DNA of 64,000 nucleotides from the NCBI GenBank assembly GCA_030765055.1, contig JAUKNK010000057.1, forward strand, positions 4,286,001-4,350,000, read 5' to 3'. Every line of letters begins with the position of its first letter. Within the stretch, counting starts at the first letter, position 1. Made by a program: the position numbers and the translations under genes. Origin of the DNA: Mantis religiosa (lineage: Eukaryota; Arthropoda; Insecta; Mantodea; Mantidae). Shown piece by piece: positions 42,340 to 53,433 of the stretch. The notes beneath the pieces were generated by a model. The model was not told the origin of the DNA. It did not search any database and saw only the letters and a list, made by a program, of their open reading frames with translations.

Positions 42340-43545
42340 TTCATGCAATATCCCATTTAGGCTGCTTTATTTTTAAGTAGACAAGAACTGGCATTTCGTG
42401 GACATAATGAAAGTGAGGACTCTTTACATAAAGATAACTTTAAGGAACTTTTGGATTCATACATAGAGGTAAGTCCCATCGAATTTCAAAACCACTATTA
42501 CAGCATAATAAACAGTTTTGCAGAGCATTCAAAAACAATACACAACAGAAGCTGAAATTACTAAGTGCATATTTGATTATATAAGAGGCTTTATTAATGA
42601 TGAAATTAAAGAGAATTTTTCTCGGTTCAGGGAGAAGACACTACTGCCATATCACAAAAATCACAATGCTCTGTAATTTTGCGATATGTCAATTCATGTG
42701 GAAATGTAGTCGAAAGATTTCTAGGCTTCTCTGATGTTAGTGAAGGTCGTACTTCAGAGGTATTGTTTCATGTACTTGATGATTCATTTTCAGAGGTTCA
42801 TTATAATCTAAACTTGTGAGACAGTGCTATGATGGAGCTGCTGTTACGGCTGGGCATTTAAATGTTCACCAAAAGAACGTGAAAGACATGGCACCCCAAG
42901 CAATCTTTCGTTCAGAGTTTTGCTCATAGACTTACACTAGGTCTGCAACAGAGCTCTAATAGAATACAGAAATGCCGCCTTTTTTTAAAACGTGAGTGGG
43001 ATTCCAGGTTTTTCTCCCATTCTAGCCAATGGTCTTATGTTGTGTTATGTTATGTTATGTTTACATTGAAAGGCGTATACCTACAGGATCAGACACCAGG
43101 TGGTCCTTGGTTTCTTAGACCTTAAAGGTAATAGTAGAAGAATGGGACGGATTGATATGGGTATTTGAACATACAATTAAAACTGATGATTGAACAAGTA
43201 TTTGTCAGGCTGAGCAGTTCTTAAATGAGTTTAGTATCTTTGAATTTGTCTTCCTGTCTCTAGTTTTTAAAGACAATTCTGATATGACTGATATTTTATT
43301 CAGTGTATTGCAGAAGACACCATTAGATATAGGATACTCTGCAAACATGACTCAGAATACAATAGACGTTTTAAACAGAAATAAAAACATTAAATCTTTC
43401 AAACAATTTATTGAATCAACTTAATTTAACGAAAGAGCCCCATTTGAAATGTGAAATCTTCTCCTTAGATCAGTACAAACAAAGCTTGAAGTCCCTATTT
43501 TGTGAAAAATGCATTACATACCGACCAAAATCAATGAATGAATTT
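42340..43545 (+). pseudogene. hAT-type transposase remnant, copy 2
   Basis: Pieces in order: QELAFRGHNESEDSLHKDNF, TKCIFDYIRG, SVILRYVNSCGNVVERFLGF, SDVSEGRTSEVLF, CYDGAAVTAGHLN, FAHRLTLGLQQSSN (the A-H-R-L-x-L block), then after a non-homologous patch (about 42985-43170) FEFVFLSLVFKD, DILFSVLQKTPLDIGYSANM. This is the DUF4371 to hAT-core order of ZMYM-type hAT proteins. No frame longer than about 60 codons remains. Confidence 0.7.
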
Positions 43546-43559
43546 AAGCCATGCTAAAT

Positions 43560-45400
43560 TAAAAATTTCATTTTCATTGATTTTGAAAAAGCATACGATT
43601 CAGTATGCAGACATAAACTTCTTGAGAAACTTTCATAGTTAGGCTTTCAAGATAACATATTAAATTGGATCACTCAGTTTCTCTCTCAACATTTCTGTGC
43701 TACAAAGTACATTGACAATACATCCAAATTCCGACAAATAAAAATGGGCCTACCACAAAGTGCAGTACTGAGTACAACCTTGTTCAAATGAAATGTGTAG
43801 TATTTAACGCCCGCTTTTACTACATACGGCACCACAGGTGATGACACTGATGATACATGAGATGAAGATGGAGCACAGGTGGAATGAGATGGCGGGGGAA
43901 ACTGGAGATCTCGGAGAAAACCCGCCCCAGCACCGTGTTGTCCACCACAAATCTCACTTTTGCGATCGCCTGGGATCGAACCCGGGCTGCATTGGTGGGA
44001 GCTAGGTGGTCTAACCACTGAGCCATGGCGCGGCCATAACCTTGTTCAACAACTACATCAATGATCTTCCCACGGCTGTATCAAACAGAAATAAAGACAG
44101 CTCTTTTTGCAGATGACATGATCATGTGGACATGCTCCCCACAAATAGAGAAATCCAAAACTTCAATGGAAAAGGCTCTGATACTATTGGAAAAGTGGAC
44201 TGACAAAAAGTTGATGAAAATAAATACTGATAAAACAACATTCCAAATATTTAGCTTAAAAAATAAAATCCGTAAAATAAATCTTCAGTTCAAAAAAACA
44301 AACCTCAAAAAAACATATGAACCAAAATATTTAGGAACAATTTTTGATTCAAAATTAAGTTGGAGACATCATATTGAAGCAATAGTAAACAAATCAACAA
44401 AAAAGTTTTCAATTTTGAAATGAATAGCTGGAGTCAAGTGCAGCAGTAGTCGGGTGACACTTAACACCACATACAAAACATTCATCAAGCCAATACTTCT
44501 TTATAATGCAGAGGTAATAATTACAGCAAACAGTTCTAACATAAATCACCTAGAAGTATGCCAAAATCAGGCCCTACAACTAATAACCGGTGCAGCAAAA
44601 TCAACTCCAATCACAGCAATGCAAGCCTTAACTCTGAACTATCCAATACATCTAACTTTAGAGGAGCAGGCACTTATACAACATGAAAAAATGTTGCGGT
44701 TAGAAAACAAAATGGGAGAAAAGATTACTACAACCAATCAAGTTGAAAACATAAACAAGCTTCCTACTCAAAGTTATGGAATTAAAAACAGATCTGAATC
44801 TCCATAATTCTAAAGAAAACATTTTAATCAAAGAAAGTCCACTGACTTTTGAACCAATTAATATTTAATTAGATTTAGAAGAAATAGCTACAAAATCTGA
44901 AACTTCCAAACCTGTACTTAAAGCACTAGCATTAGAAACTGAACAATAGATACCCACCTGAAGAATGGGTACATATCCACACAGATGGATCTAACTTGCA
45001 GGAATTAAGTGTGCACTGTTCTTATTCTATCAACCAGCAGGATACCATACAACAAATTTTTATGCAGAAGTAACGGCTATTCATATTTCACTCCAACACC
45101 TTCTATACAGGATAGACAAATACAAAAATGCTGTCATACTTTCTGATTCTAAAGCAGCATTATGTTCAGATAATAAGTTCATATAAAATGAGGTCAATCC
45201 AAATTAAAGAATGTCACAAAATGATCCAACAACTTCAAAAACTACAGAAAAGAATTATATTACAATGGATACCTGCACATTGTGGAATTGCAGGAAGTGA
45301 ATCAGCTGATTTTCTTGCCAAGAAAGGTGAAAATTTAATTCAGATCAAAAGTAAAAAGTTACCCTTTACATGCATAAAAAGATAAATCAAAAGGAAATAT
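43560..45400 (+). pseudogene. LINE-D: RT and RNase H of an I-group LINE, 5'-truncated
   Basis: It starts within RT at FIDFEKAYDSVCRHKLLEKL, continues with MGLPQSAVLSTTLFNNYIND (split by a SINE), LFADDMIMWT (catalytic A-D-D intact), KYLGTIFDSKLSWRHH and YNAEVIITANSSNINHLE. An RNase H follows: HIHTDGSNLQ at about 44980, ILSDSKAALCS at about 45145, IPAHCGIAGSESADFLAKKG at about 45270. The longest frames are 44061-44423, 44454-44807 and 45128-45385. Having RNase H puts it near I/Nimb/R1 elements. The upstream 43560 border abuts the hAT remnant. Confidence 0.8.
43788..44037 (-). mobile_element. tRNA-derived SINE-2, full length, 12-bp TSD
   Basis: A 250-bp insert between AACCTTGTTCAA repeats (43776-43787 and 44038-44049). 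The minus strand starts GGCCGCGCCATGGCTCAGTGG (about 44035), with A-box TGGCTCAGTGGTTAG and B-box GGGTTCGATCCC, then a body with GGGCGGGTTTTCTCC. The 3' end is AAAGCGGGCGTTAAATACTA. A truncated relative with its own TSD is at 62676-62738. The 110-aa and 68-aa frames inside are not genes. Confidence 0.9.
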
Positions 45401-46334
45401 AAAAACAAACAAAACCAATCAATATCTAACAGAGCTTTCTGCTTTCCCTCCCACTCGAAGTTTATCAGCCGCTTAATATCGTCTATATTATGATTTCATA
45501 CATGATCATTAGCCTACTTTAAATTTGTCGCATTGATCATATGACAGTAATAAAGATTTTGCAAATTTAGCTTAGCGGATTTTCCGAGTCACCTAATCAG
45601 TTCCTCCAGAGCTGCTCCTAGCTATCCAGCTGCATGGATTGAAGTTGACTGTTAGATTTGTGCAATGCCTCTATAGAGAAGGTGCTACTATCCACACTAC
45701 TGAAACATTCAAACATCTACATATCCAATAAAAAACATCCTTCAATCAGATCAATAACATTTCATAAAGCTAGGCAACGTAACTCAAACAGGCAACAATT
45801 TTGGGTGCACCTAGACTTTAGATCTACAACAATGCCAGGTGCTGTAGTTGTAACAATATATCTTATAAAAACATCAGGAGACATTCAACAAAATGAACTT
45901 TTTTACATTCAAATCAGCAATGGCTGTATTGTTGTCATTTCTTTGAGCATTATGTCATGAGATATTATATAACTTTACTGTAATGTCATAATGAGAAACC
46001 TGGTCAAGTATATTAACTGTGTAGGGCTTCACAGTATAGGATGAACCGGCAAATAAAAAGAAAAAGAAGAAAGAATTTCTGCTCTGTATATTTATAATTG
46101 GCAATATATTGAGAGTTTAAGAATGTCACATTTAGAATCAGCTGTCTCTGTCACAGCCTTGCTGTTCAATTACATAAAACCACAGATGAAGTTGTCTCAA
46201 CTCGCTCCATGTAAACAAGAAGCATTGTAATGTATATGTTTGGGGATGGACCTCTCTATGTATAATATGCTAAACACAAATCTTTGGACTGAGGCTCTCG
46301 CAAACCCAGTAATTTAAGTCCAATCCAGGAATAA
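45401..46334. other. Possible LINE-D 3' region and intergenic sequence
   Basis: No clear domain after the RNase H. An A/G-rich stretch at 46050-46075 might be the LINE's 3' tail. The 100-aa frame at 45658-45960 has no recognisable motif. Confidence 0.4.
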
Positions 46335-47010
46335 ATATACAAATTTCAGTTTCCAATGATTTACTGTGGATCACTATGTTCTAAGTCATTTACTTTATTT
46401 ACTCAAGCAGTTAGATAAACAGAACGCTTTGTTGGCAATTGAAATTGGAAAATTTGCAACATATAACAGTCCGTAAGTACATCAGACAAGATACTGTTAC
46501 CAACAATGTTAAAATAATATGCATTTAAAAAATATTAATATTACCTGAGTAACTGTGTATGTGGTAGCTGTTAGCAGTTGAGAAACCTGTAACACAACCA
46601 ACAAATGATGACATGAAGACAGTAAACCATGGTATATGTAGAATATATGATATGCGGTTTTGAATAACAAATTAAGAACATGGATTGCAGGGAAATTAAA
46701 TAAACATACTGGGTAAAGGTGAACTTTAACGGTGTACAGTTTTGTTGGTAAGGTGTAACGTCACAGAAACAAGTTGTTGCTCTGAAATATAAGAATACAG
46801 AGAAATGTTACCTATGGATTTTCTATTTCTTATTATAAACTAGCAATACTGTAAACAGGAATACGAATAGTAAGGTTAATAACTGAATACAGAGAAACGT
46901 TCAACTACGAAAGAATTTTGCCACTCCGATACCTTTGCTATAATTCCTTTTAATTTAAAAGGTTAGTAATAATAAAGATAATAATGATAATGATAATAAA
47001 CTACTAATTG
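46335..47010 (-). repeat. Inverted-repeat units C' and B' (right copies)
   Basis: 46335-46465 matches unit C and 46485-47010 matches unit B, both inverted and in mirrored order. In this copy C' and B' are adjacent, with no LINE-F between them, so LINE-F inserted in the left copy after the duplication. Confidence 0.75.
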
Positions 47011-47472
47011 TTAACATAATTGTCAACTGTCAACTACAACTATCATTGTACCGTGAAGCTGTTGAGAATAGAGTGGTAAGCAATATTCCACTAGAACAGT
47101 TACCTATTATGTGTTTCAAATGGGAAGAGTTCTGGAGTCCAGCTAATCAGATGCTGTATCACACTTTGCGTTGCCAGATTGTTACCCCACTCTTTGTATA
47201 TTTCACTCTCTGTCTCTCTTGCACACTCATACAACATGCAGGTCTACTTGGCACAGACATAAGGGTAACCAAATTAAACTTTCCAAACTTTTACAATGAT
47301 GCATTTTCCAAAATCAAAATTGGAAAAAGCATTTTTGAAAATTATGTATATTTTTAAATACTATAACTATACAATTGCTTTCTTGGAAGTGTTGAAAACA
47401 GTGTTTTTACGATAAATTAAATTTAAAGGGAGTCGATTAATGACACTAAACAATAAATACCTTTAAATTTTT

Positions 47473-47509
47473 CTGGAACATGTTTCAGAGACTTTGCCTC
47501 TATCTTCAG
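47473..47509 (-). ncRNA. Hammerhead-ribozyme-like motif, left arm
   Basis: Minus strand: CTGAAGA, U, helix II AGAGGC-AAA-GTCTCT, GAAAC, then ATGTT and CCAG. The core order CUGANGA/helix II/GAAA fits, with one extra U before helix II. Activity not shown. Confidence 0.5.
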
Positions 47510-47518
47510 TCGATGGCC

Positions 47519-47556
47519 GGCTGAGGATAGAGGTTAAGTCTCTGAAACATATTCCA
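47519..47556 (+). ncRNA. Hammerhead-ribozyme-like motif, right arm (degenerate)
   Basis: CTGAGGA at 47521-47527, helix II AGAGG/TCTCT, GAAAC at 47544-47548, then ATATT. The G of the usual GU before the predicted cleavage site is A here, so it is less likely to cleave than the left-arm copy. Confidence 0.4.
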
Positions 47557-47639
47557 GAAAAATTTAAAAGTAAGTATTGTTTAGTGTCATTAATCGACTC
47601 CCTTCAAATTAAATTTAAACTATAACTATAGTTCATGAT

Positions 47640-49900
47640 CTCCCTGTTTTTCTAATCCAATGGAACTGTCAGTAGCTCATCCATATCCCTCTCATTGTCA
47701 TTTATGTCAAAAGACAATTCGTCAATTCGACAATTTTCATTGTCTCAGTCTTACAAATTTATGATTACAGGTTCCAAAACCTCATCCTGTGCTATTTCTT
47801 TCTTAAAATCGTCTTCTTGAAGGTTTTCTGCATGCCTTACACAGCTTTCCCAGTCCTGTTGTGCTACCTTGTCAATTTCTTCGTGAACAAGTCGTTCAAT
47901 GTCCGTCAGTTTAACCCTTTCACCGATATGGACGTCATATGACGTCGAAGTTAAAATGCCCCAAACCGATATGGACGTGTATAGACGTCCTGTGCATACA
48001 TGCATTTAATGCTCATTTAACGCCAATTATTTTAATCTTGCTGTTTTACAATAAATTTAAATTAGTTCTATAAGGAATGTAAACGTATCCTTAAAGGTTT
48101 CTTTTTGAATTGTACACCTCCAAACCTGGATAAACACCCAAGGGCACATCTGGAGATTCACACCAAATAATATTGGTTTCCTTGCGAACTTCTTTTTCGC
48201 AACACACTACACATTTTCGAAATGGTTACAAGTTTTTTGGGTGTGGGTGGTATACTTTTAGGAAAGTGGTTTCTCTCAAGTATGAGGGATGATGTGGTGA
48301 ATTTTGCTACCCCTAGTATAAAGAGGCCTCTGAGTATTATAATACTCAATTAGGTTACGAGCTCTTTATACGTGCAAGTACAGGTAGATGAATGTCTTTC
48401 ACAGCTCTGAAAATTACTAAACAACTGTGCATAGTTACATCCAGTGGTATAAAAATACTTTTTTTTTACCATTTAACTGTTTTCCGTAAAGAGGGATAGC
48501 TAGTAATAGCTGATCCGTATCACCCATATTTGACCCGCCATTTCCCCAAACAATGGAGTAGCTAACATGCCATCTGTAGACCAGTACACGTCACTGCTAC
48601 GTATGTCCTAAAGATCTCCTTCATAATCGCACAACAAATATTCCAGATTTTCTACAGTAATATCAGAAGCCTGTACACATCATACCCAAGCTAATTTATT
48701 TGCTACATTACCGGGATAAGCCATGGTTAACATTGAAATTTAACAATTTCAAATGTGCCATACATTTAGCTCTTGATAGCTACAAGAAATCAATCTGAAC
48801 ACAGAGAGAGTATAAATAACTGAAATACAGAGCGAAAACTGCTGCATAAGGCTACTAGAAACCTTGGTTGAGAAACACTGTAATAACAGATGCTGACAGA
48901 GTTTTCATTCCAGTGTGTGAGTGTGTGACGCAACATATTCTCGTCATATTATCGCTTGGCATAGCATAAATAAACTAAACTTGAACCTGAGAAGTCGCTT
49001 ACGTAGCTATACATACATACTATGGCTCGTATACACACAAAACAAAATGATTCACATATTAGGCGCGTTCGGCACAAAGAATGGCTTTTGCTACAGTGAA
49101 ACAAAGTAGTGAAATTTCAACAATTTATTAATGTATTCTCTACTTTATTGTTACTGTAGATTTATACTGCCTTTAATGAGTTTTAAACCAGCTTTTGTTT
49201 CGCTTAAATAACTTAATAAATACGGAAGATACGGAATTGTATTTATGATGCATTTTTACAGCATTTAACAATTTAAATGTCCTGTTCTGTTTATTGGGTA
49301 TCCGTTTCCGGCCCCTGAAGGGTTTAAATGGCCATCGGCGAAGCGGTTAAAAGCATTATTTCTGCTTGCAACCCTCTTTTTTACTTGAGCCCACACCAAC
49401 TCAATTGGATTATATTGGCAGTGGTAAGGTGGGAGGCGTATTACCTGGTGTCCCATTTCAATTGCAAGTTGATACATCTCATGCACTTCCTCCTTGTTTT
49501 TAAACATAAGTACTCTTTGCAATAACTCATTTTTAGTTTCTGTTTCCGAAAATTCATCCCCCCCTTTTTGTAACCATCCAACAATTTTGTTATTCCTGCT
49601 GACTGAATTTGGTATTTTATGTGCAATAACTTTATGATACGGTGCATTATCCATTATAATAATGCTTCCCTCTTCTAAATAATTTAAGAATCCGTTGTGA
49701 AACGATTCTTTAAATGTATCAACTGTCATCTCTTCGTGAAAGTCAGAGGTACTTTTGGAGTGAAAAATCCATTTGCTTTCTGGCAGGAACCCTATCTTAG
49801 CAGATCCAGCATGAAAAATGATAGCCGACGCCTTTTCCAACAGGTATAATAGCCCTACTCGAACGGTTACCATGGCGGCGTCAAAGGATGCGATAATATA
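47640..49900 (-). pseudogene. DDE (IS630/mariner-like) transposase, copy 1, split by a piggyBac element
   Basis: Minus strand. Upstream part (49873-49351): FHAGSAKIGFLPESK, HEEMTVDTFKESF, SIIIMDNAPYHKV (second catalytic Asp) and LPPYHCQYNPIELVWAQVKK (catalytic Glu), ending RNNAF. Downstream part (47910-47640): LTDIERLVHEEIDKVAQQDW, CVRHAENLQEDDF, and an acidic tail. The N-terminus and first catalytic Asp are lost. A piggyBac-like insert at a TTAA separates the parts; joining them at one TTAA is in frame. The D...E block identity (DDE_3 fold) is clear, the family name is not. Confidence 0.8.
47915..49346 (-). mobile_element. piggyBac-like element, decayed, in a TTAA site
   Basis: Bounded by TTAA at 47911-47914 and 49347-49350. 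Terminal sequences resemble each other as inverted repeats: CCCTTTCACCGAT inward from the left, CCGCTTCGCCGAT inward from the right (10 of 13 match). Minus-strand coding remnants: YWSTDGMLATPLFGEMAG (about 48570; compare the piggyBac Y-W-S-T-D-P-L-L block) and a C-terminal Cys-rich domain RKCVVCCEKEVRKETNIIWC (about 48215-48150). Middle parts of the transposase are missing. A repeated ATATGGACGT motif lies in the left end. Confidence 0.8.
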
Positions 49901-50099
49901 TAGATATTCTGTTACGCAGAGATAAGATGTGTCGACCCGCTCGGTGTGGAGAAAACAACGTTGTCGCGTTTTAACTTGTCAGCATTGCAAACATTGACAT
50001 TTATTTCTTAGAATATTTACCAAGTAACAATAAGATTAGCAAGGTTCTTAAGTGCAACTGCACTATGCTAATAATATCAAAGTATACATTCTACTCACA

Positions 50100-51651
50100 T
50101 TACAGTCTGTTTTCGCCTTCCTCGCTGTCACTGCCACTTTCACTCATGTGTATAACGAAAAAAGCATTGTCGTGTGAAACATCCCGCAGTTGAAATTTTC
50201 GTTCTTGCTGCATGGTGTGCTGAACACATCCTTCCCATACACTCGAATCTATATCTGGTACACATTCTCTCAACACTTTGCACACACTGTCACTTACATT
50301 CCGCTTTCTTACGCCATGTTTAAGGCGTGCCCATATCAACTCCATCGAATTGAGACAACAGTGACATGGCGGTAGCCTGAGAACTTCATGACCACTATCT
50401 TTTGCTATTTCGTCTATTACATACACTTTTTGTATATTAGCTTCTCGAATTTTCTCCAAGAGCACAGCTTTTACAGAAACTGGCCTGGGTATTTTTAAAT
50501 TATGTTCTAACATGAAATTAATCATTTCGTCCTTTTTGCTAGACATGATGGGAATTTTATCTTTAGCCATGAATGATAACTAGCATTATCTAAGACAATC
50601 ACACACTTAGGAGGAATGTTTTCCAAAAGTTTGTTCCTAAACCAAGCTTCAAATATTTCGACATTCATCTCCTTATGAGAATTGGCCAAGGATTCCCGAA
50701 TACTTTTGGAGGACAAATATAAGCAGCCCTCAATCTAACCCTGGCTACCACCTGCATGCAGAATCATTATTCTTTTTCCACGTGACACAGGAGCTGGAAG
50801 GCAGCAAGAGCAACTGCCGTCATCCCAACCTTTTCTTACGACATCATGAGTATCGTACCAAGACTCATCTAAATAAATTATACGATACCCTTCCTGCCTT
50901 AAATAGTTTAGCCTGCTCAAGTACTTGTATCTCCATGCCACAATCCTTGCTGATTCCATAATCACATGCCTCTTATTTAATGTGCGAAAGCGGAAACATA
51001 ACTTCACTAACAACTGCCTAAGTGAATCCTTTTTGTAAGGAAAATCGCAGATGGTTTGAAGTTTATGCAGCAATTCCAAAACTGTTGGTGATTGCCCCTC
51101 TTTATAAAATCTGTACACCTCCCTACGAACTATGTGGCAGGTGAAATTATCAACCTTACCTAACTTTAGTTGCCTGTTGCCCTTCTTTTTTGGCATAATA
51201 GGAAGTCTCTTTGCAACTTTACTAACTGTATGCTTAAGTCTACTGCTTTAGCAGTTTCAGTAATAGGTCCCTTTCCTATTTTATTGGCTTCCATATACTT
51301 AAAAACATTACATATTAATTGCTGGGACTGTTTACTGAGGGTTCCTAAAGGTAGCTTGCTTCCTTTTACTCTTGCTTCATTTGCTGTTCCACCAGCAACA
51401 CAAGAAGTAGAAACAACATTATTACTAGCACCACTAATATTATCACTACGAGATAAACTGGCTGCATTACTGACACTATTTCCACCACCAAAGCTAGATA
51501 CGTCCCAAGGTCTCCACATATTTAAGAATAGCCAGGAAACACCATTTGCACCAATGAAGTTCACAAGAAAACTAACAGAACAAAATGAAGGATGAATTAG
51601 AGAGAAAACAGCAAAGATATTGAAACTCTGTGTTTTACTCCATGTGGACAT
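50100..51651 (-). pseudogene. DDE (IS630/mariner-like) transposase, copy 2, nearly full length
   Basis: Minus strand. N-terminal HTH-like region LSKQSQQLICNVFKYME...GPITETAKAVDLS (51360-51240), then a frame change to FTCHIVRREVYRFYKEGQSP (about 51140). Next are RIIYLDESWYDTHDVVRKGW (first catalytic Asp), HAGGSQG, a stop and shift at about 50735, CVIVLDNASYHSW (second Asp), RLPPCHCCLNSMELIWARLK (catalytic Glu, usual NPIE as NSME), and an acidic tail (SESGSDSEEGE). Three shifts break it. About 490 residues in total, the length expected of this group. Confidence 0.82.
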
Positions 51652-51843
51652 AACATGTATCTGTCATTTGTGATTCCTGCACATTCATTGGCTGAAGCGC
51701 TGCGTTCATTGGTGCTTAGCAGATGTCCGAGAAACTCGTCAGTAACCATCTCACCTTTCGAAGAATAATCAGTGCGTTATCTGAGAGGATTCTATCATCA
51801 AAGATAAATCCATGGAAAGCGTTTCAGCAGCGCTGTTATACCT

Positions 51844-52304
51844 TTAGGCCCCCCTTTTATGAGGAGTCTTGCCAGATTGAGTGTGGTTTTTATTTACCCG
51901 TGTCTCTTGTAAGTAAAAGATAGGCCTTACATCACCAGGATGTATAGTTGGAAATTCACCTTGGTCATAAAACTGGAACACCATTCCATGTACAATGTCC
52001 TTGTCAAACTCACTTAAATTTGTAACCCTCTTCAGAGGACCAACATGTTTCCTGGGCGACACAAACACCTGGGCACCACTGGGATCAAAGTTTCTTGCCT
52101 CTCCACTAATGCAGGACACACTTGATGCACCTATTCTATATGCTTCAGCAGTAAGCTGTTGAGCATTTTTGAAACGGAGCTGATTTCTTTATTTGTCATT
52201 GCCCAATTTTTTAAGAACGTGTACATCTTAAAAATAATACTTTGAGCCTGACTTCGCAATACCTGCATTTTTGACTCGCCACTAAATTCACCGCAAGAAG
52301 CCAT
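51844..52304 (-). pseudogene. DDE transposase, copy 3, N-terminal part only
   Basis: Minus strand from ATG 52304: SGESKMQVLRSQAQSIIFKM, a frame change near 52150, then VFVSPRKHVGPLKRVTNLSE, FDKDIVHGMVFQFYDQGEFP. It parallels the HTH and following region of copy 2 (CHIVRREVYRFYKEGQSP). The catalytic domain is absent. Copies 2 and 3 are tandem, in the same orientation. Confidence 0.65.
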
Positions 52305-52574
52305 TGCACTATTTTAACTCTTGCTCTACTGTTGTACAAAGAGCAACTGAATGATATTGATCTGAACTCTCCAGAGTAAATAAACACTTCTTATCCAGCA
52401 TTCATTCATAAACATAAGCATACAGCATTTCACAGGCTAACAGAAAGTGATGTGTCTGCTCTTGTTCGCATTTAACCTGGAGGACTCTTATTAGTTATTC
52501 ACCTAGTAGCGCTCAAGGACAAACACCTTCCCATTTAAAACAGATTATAAGCTCGGTTTCCTTACGTATTACAA

Positions 52575-53433
52575 TGTCGCTAGTTTGCCTACGTAGTGTT
52601 GGTATTTTCCGCAAAAGCGTGCTTTGGATGTTGGCAATGCTCGAGCCATGAAGTCACGCCTGCCATATTGCTACGCCGTTAAAGTGCACCTTTACCAAGT
52701 TCTGTTATATCACGTCTGGGGAAAAAATATATTCTACATTTGTTAACTTTCGCACATCCACTAAAAACTTCTTAAATACAAGAGTAGCTGTTGTACCTGA
52801 TCTTCATGGACGTTATCCATGTAACCCTGACCTTTACAACTCTGGAAGAAACGGCAATGCGAACACAGTTAAATACGGCACAATGCTTTACGCTACATTG
52901 GGAAGACCAATTTAATTTAAAAAACTAAGAGTTTATTGTTCCAACATTATATGAAACATGCACATGTCAATATTATTATTAGAAGATTCTTGCTGTAACA
53001 AGATTTGTTAAACTCGTTCAGGACAATGAGTCTTACACAAACAGTTTGTTTCGTTCATTTGATCATGTTGCTAAGCAGAGCTCTAGGACTTTGAACACAA
53101 AACAACCTCACCAAATCAACATAAATCATTTTAACTACCACCACCATACATCAAAACATCACTTTTTTATTACTACCACCAAACATATAACATCAGTAAT
53201 TATTTTAACCTGAAGTACAACTCTGGTGCCAGACCACACAGCCAAAATTATTAAAACTTTGAATGGCCGTTCTTATTGATCCGTAGTCCCTCAAGGTCCT
53301 GATATTTTCAACTTACCTGTTTGCTACTTCTTTTCTCAGTGTAGCTTACTTTCTTATGTTGGAGTTCGCTTGCGAAACCGAATTACCATTATTTACACAG
53401 ACTACATTAAAACAACTGCCAACTTGATTATAT
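52575..53433 (-). repeat. Inverted-repeat unit A' (right copy)
   Basis: Reverse complement of 39619-40430 with substitutions and gaps. With A it brackets 12 kb. Landmarks: TGCCATATTGCTACGCCGTT at about 52660, TACAAGAGTAGCTGTTGTAC at about 52775, CTACCACCACCATACATC at about 53135, AGTGTAGCTTACTTTC at about 53338. Confidence 0.8.

Larger units (their letters stand above)
47372..47618. mobile_element. Minimal palindromic PLE derivative (247 bp) with 12-bp TSD
   Basis: Flanked by ACTATAACTATA (47360-47371 and 47619-47630). It consists of a one-sided extension (47372-47412, shared with PLE-6 at 59477-59521) and two inverted pLTR arms (47413-47509 and 47521-47618), with almost nothing between. No coding sequence. 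Each arm has a hammerhead-like core, one on each strand. Confidence 0.88.

Noticed and set aside
43686..44026. 110-aa and 68-aa minus-strand frames
   Set aside because: They lie within the TSD-flanked SINE-2 and translate its tRNA-like body.
47930..48000. CRE-like palindromic regulatory site (GACGTCATATGACGTC)
   Set aside because: It lies in the piggyBac-like end, where the ATATGGACGT repeats are better read as transposase-binding subterminal repeats.
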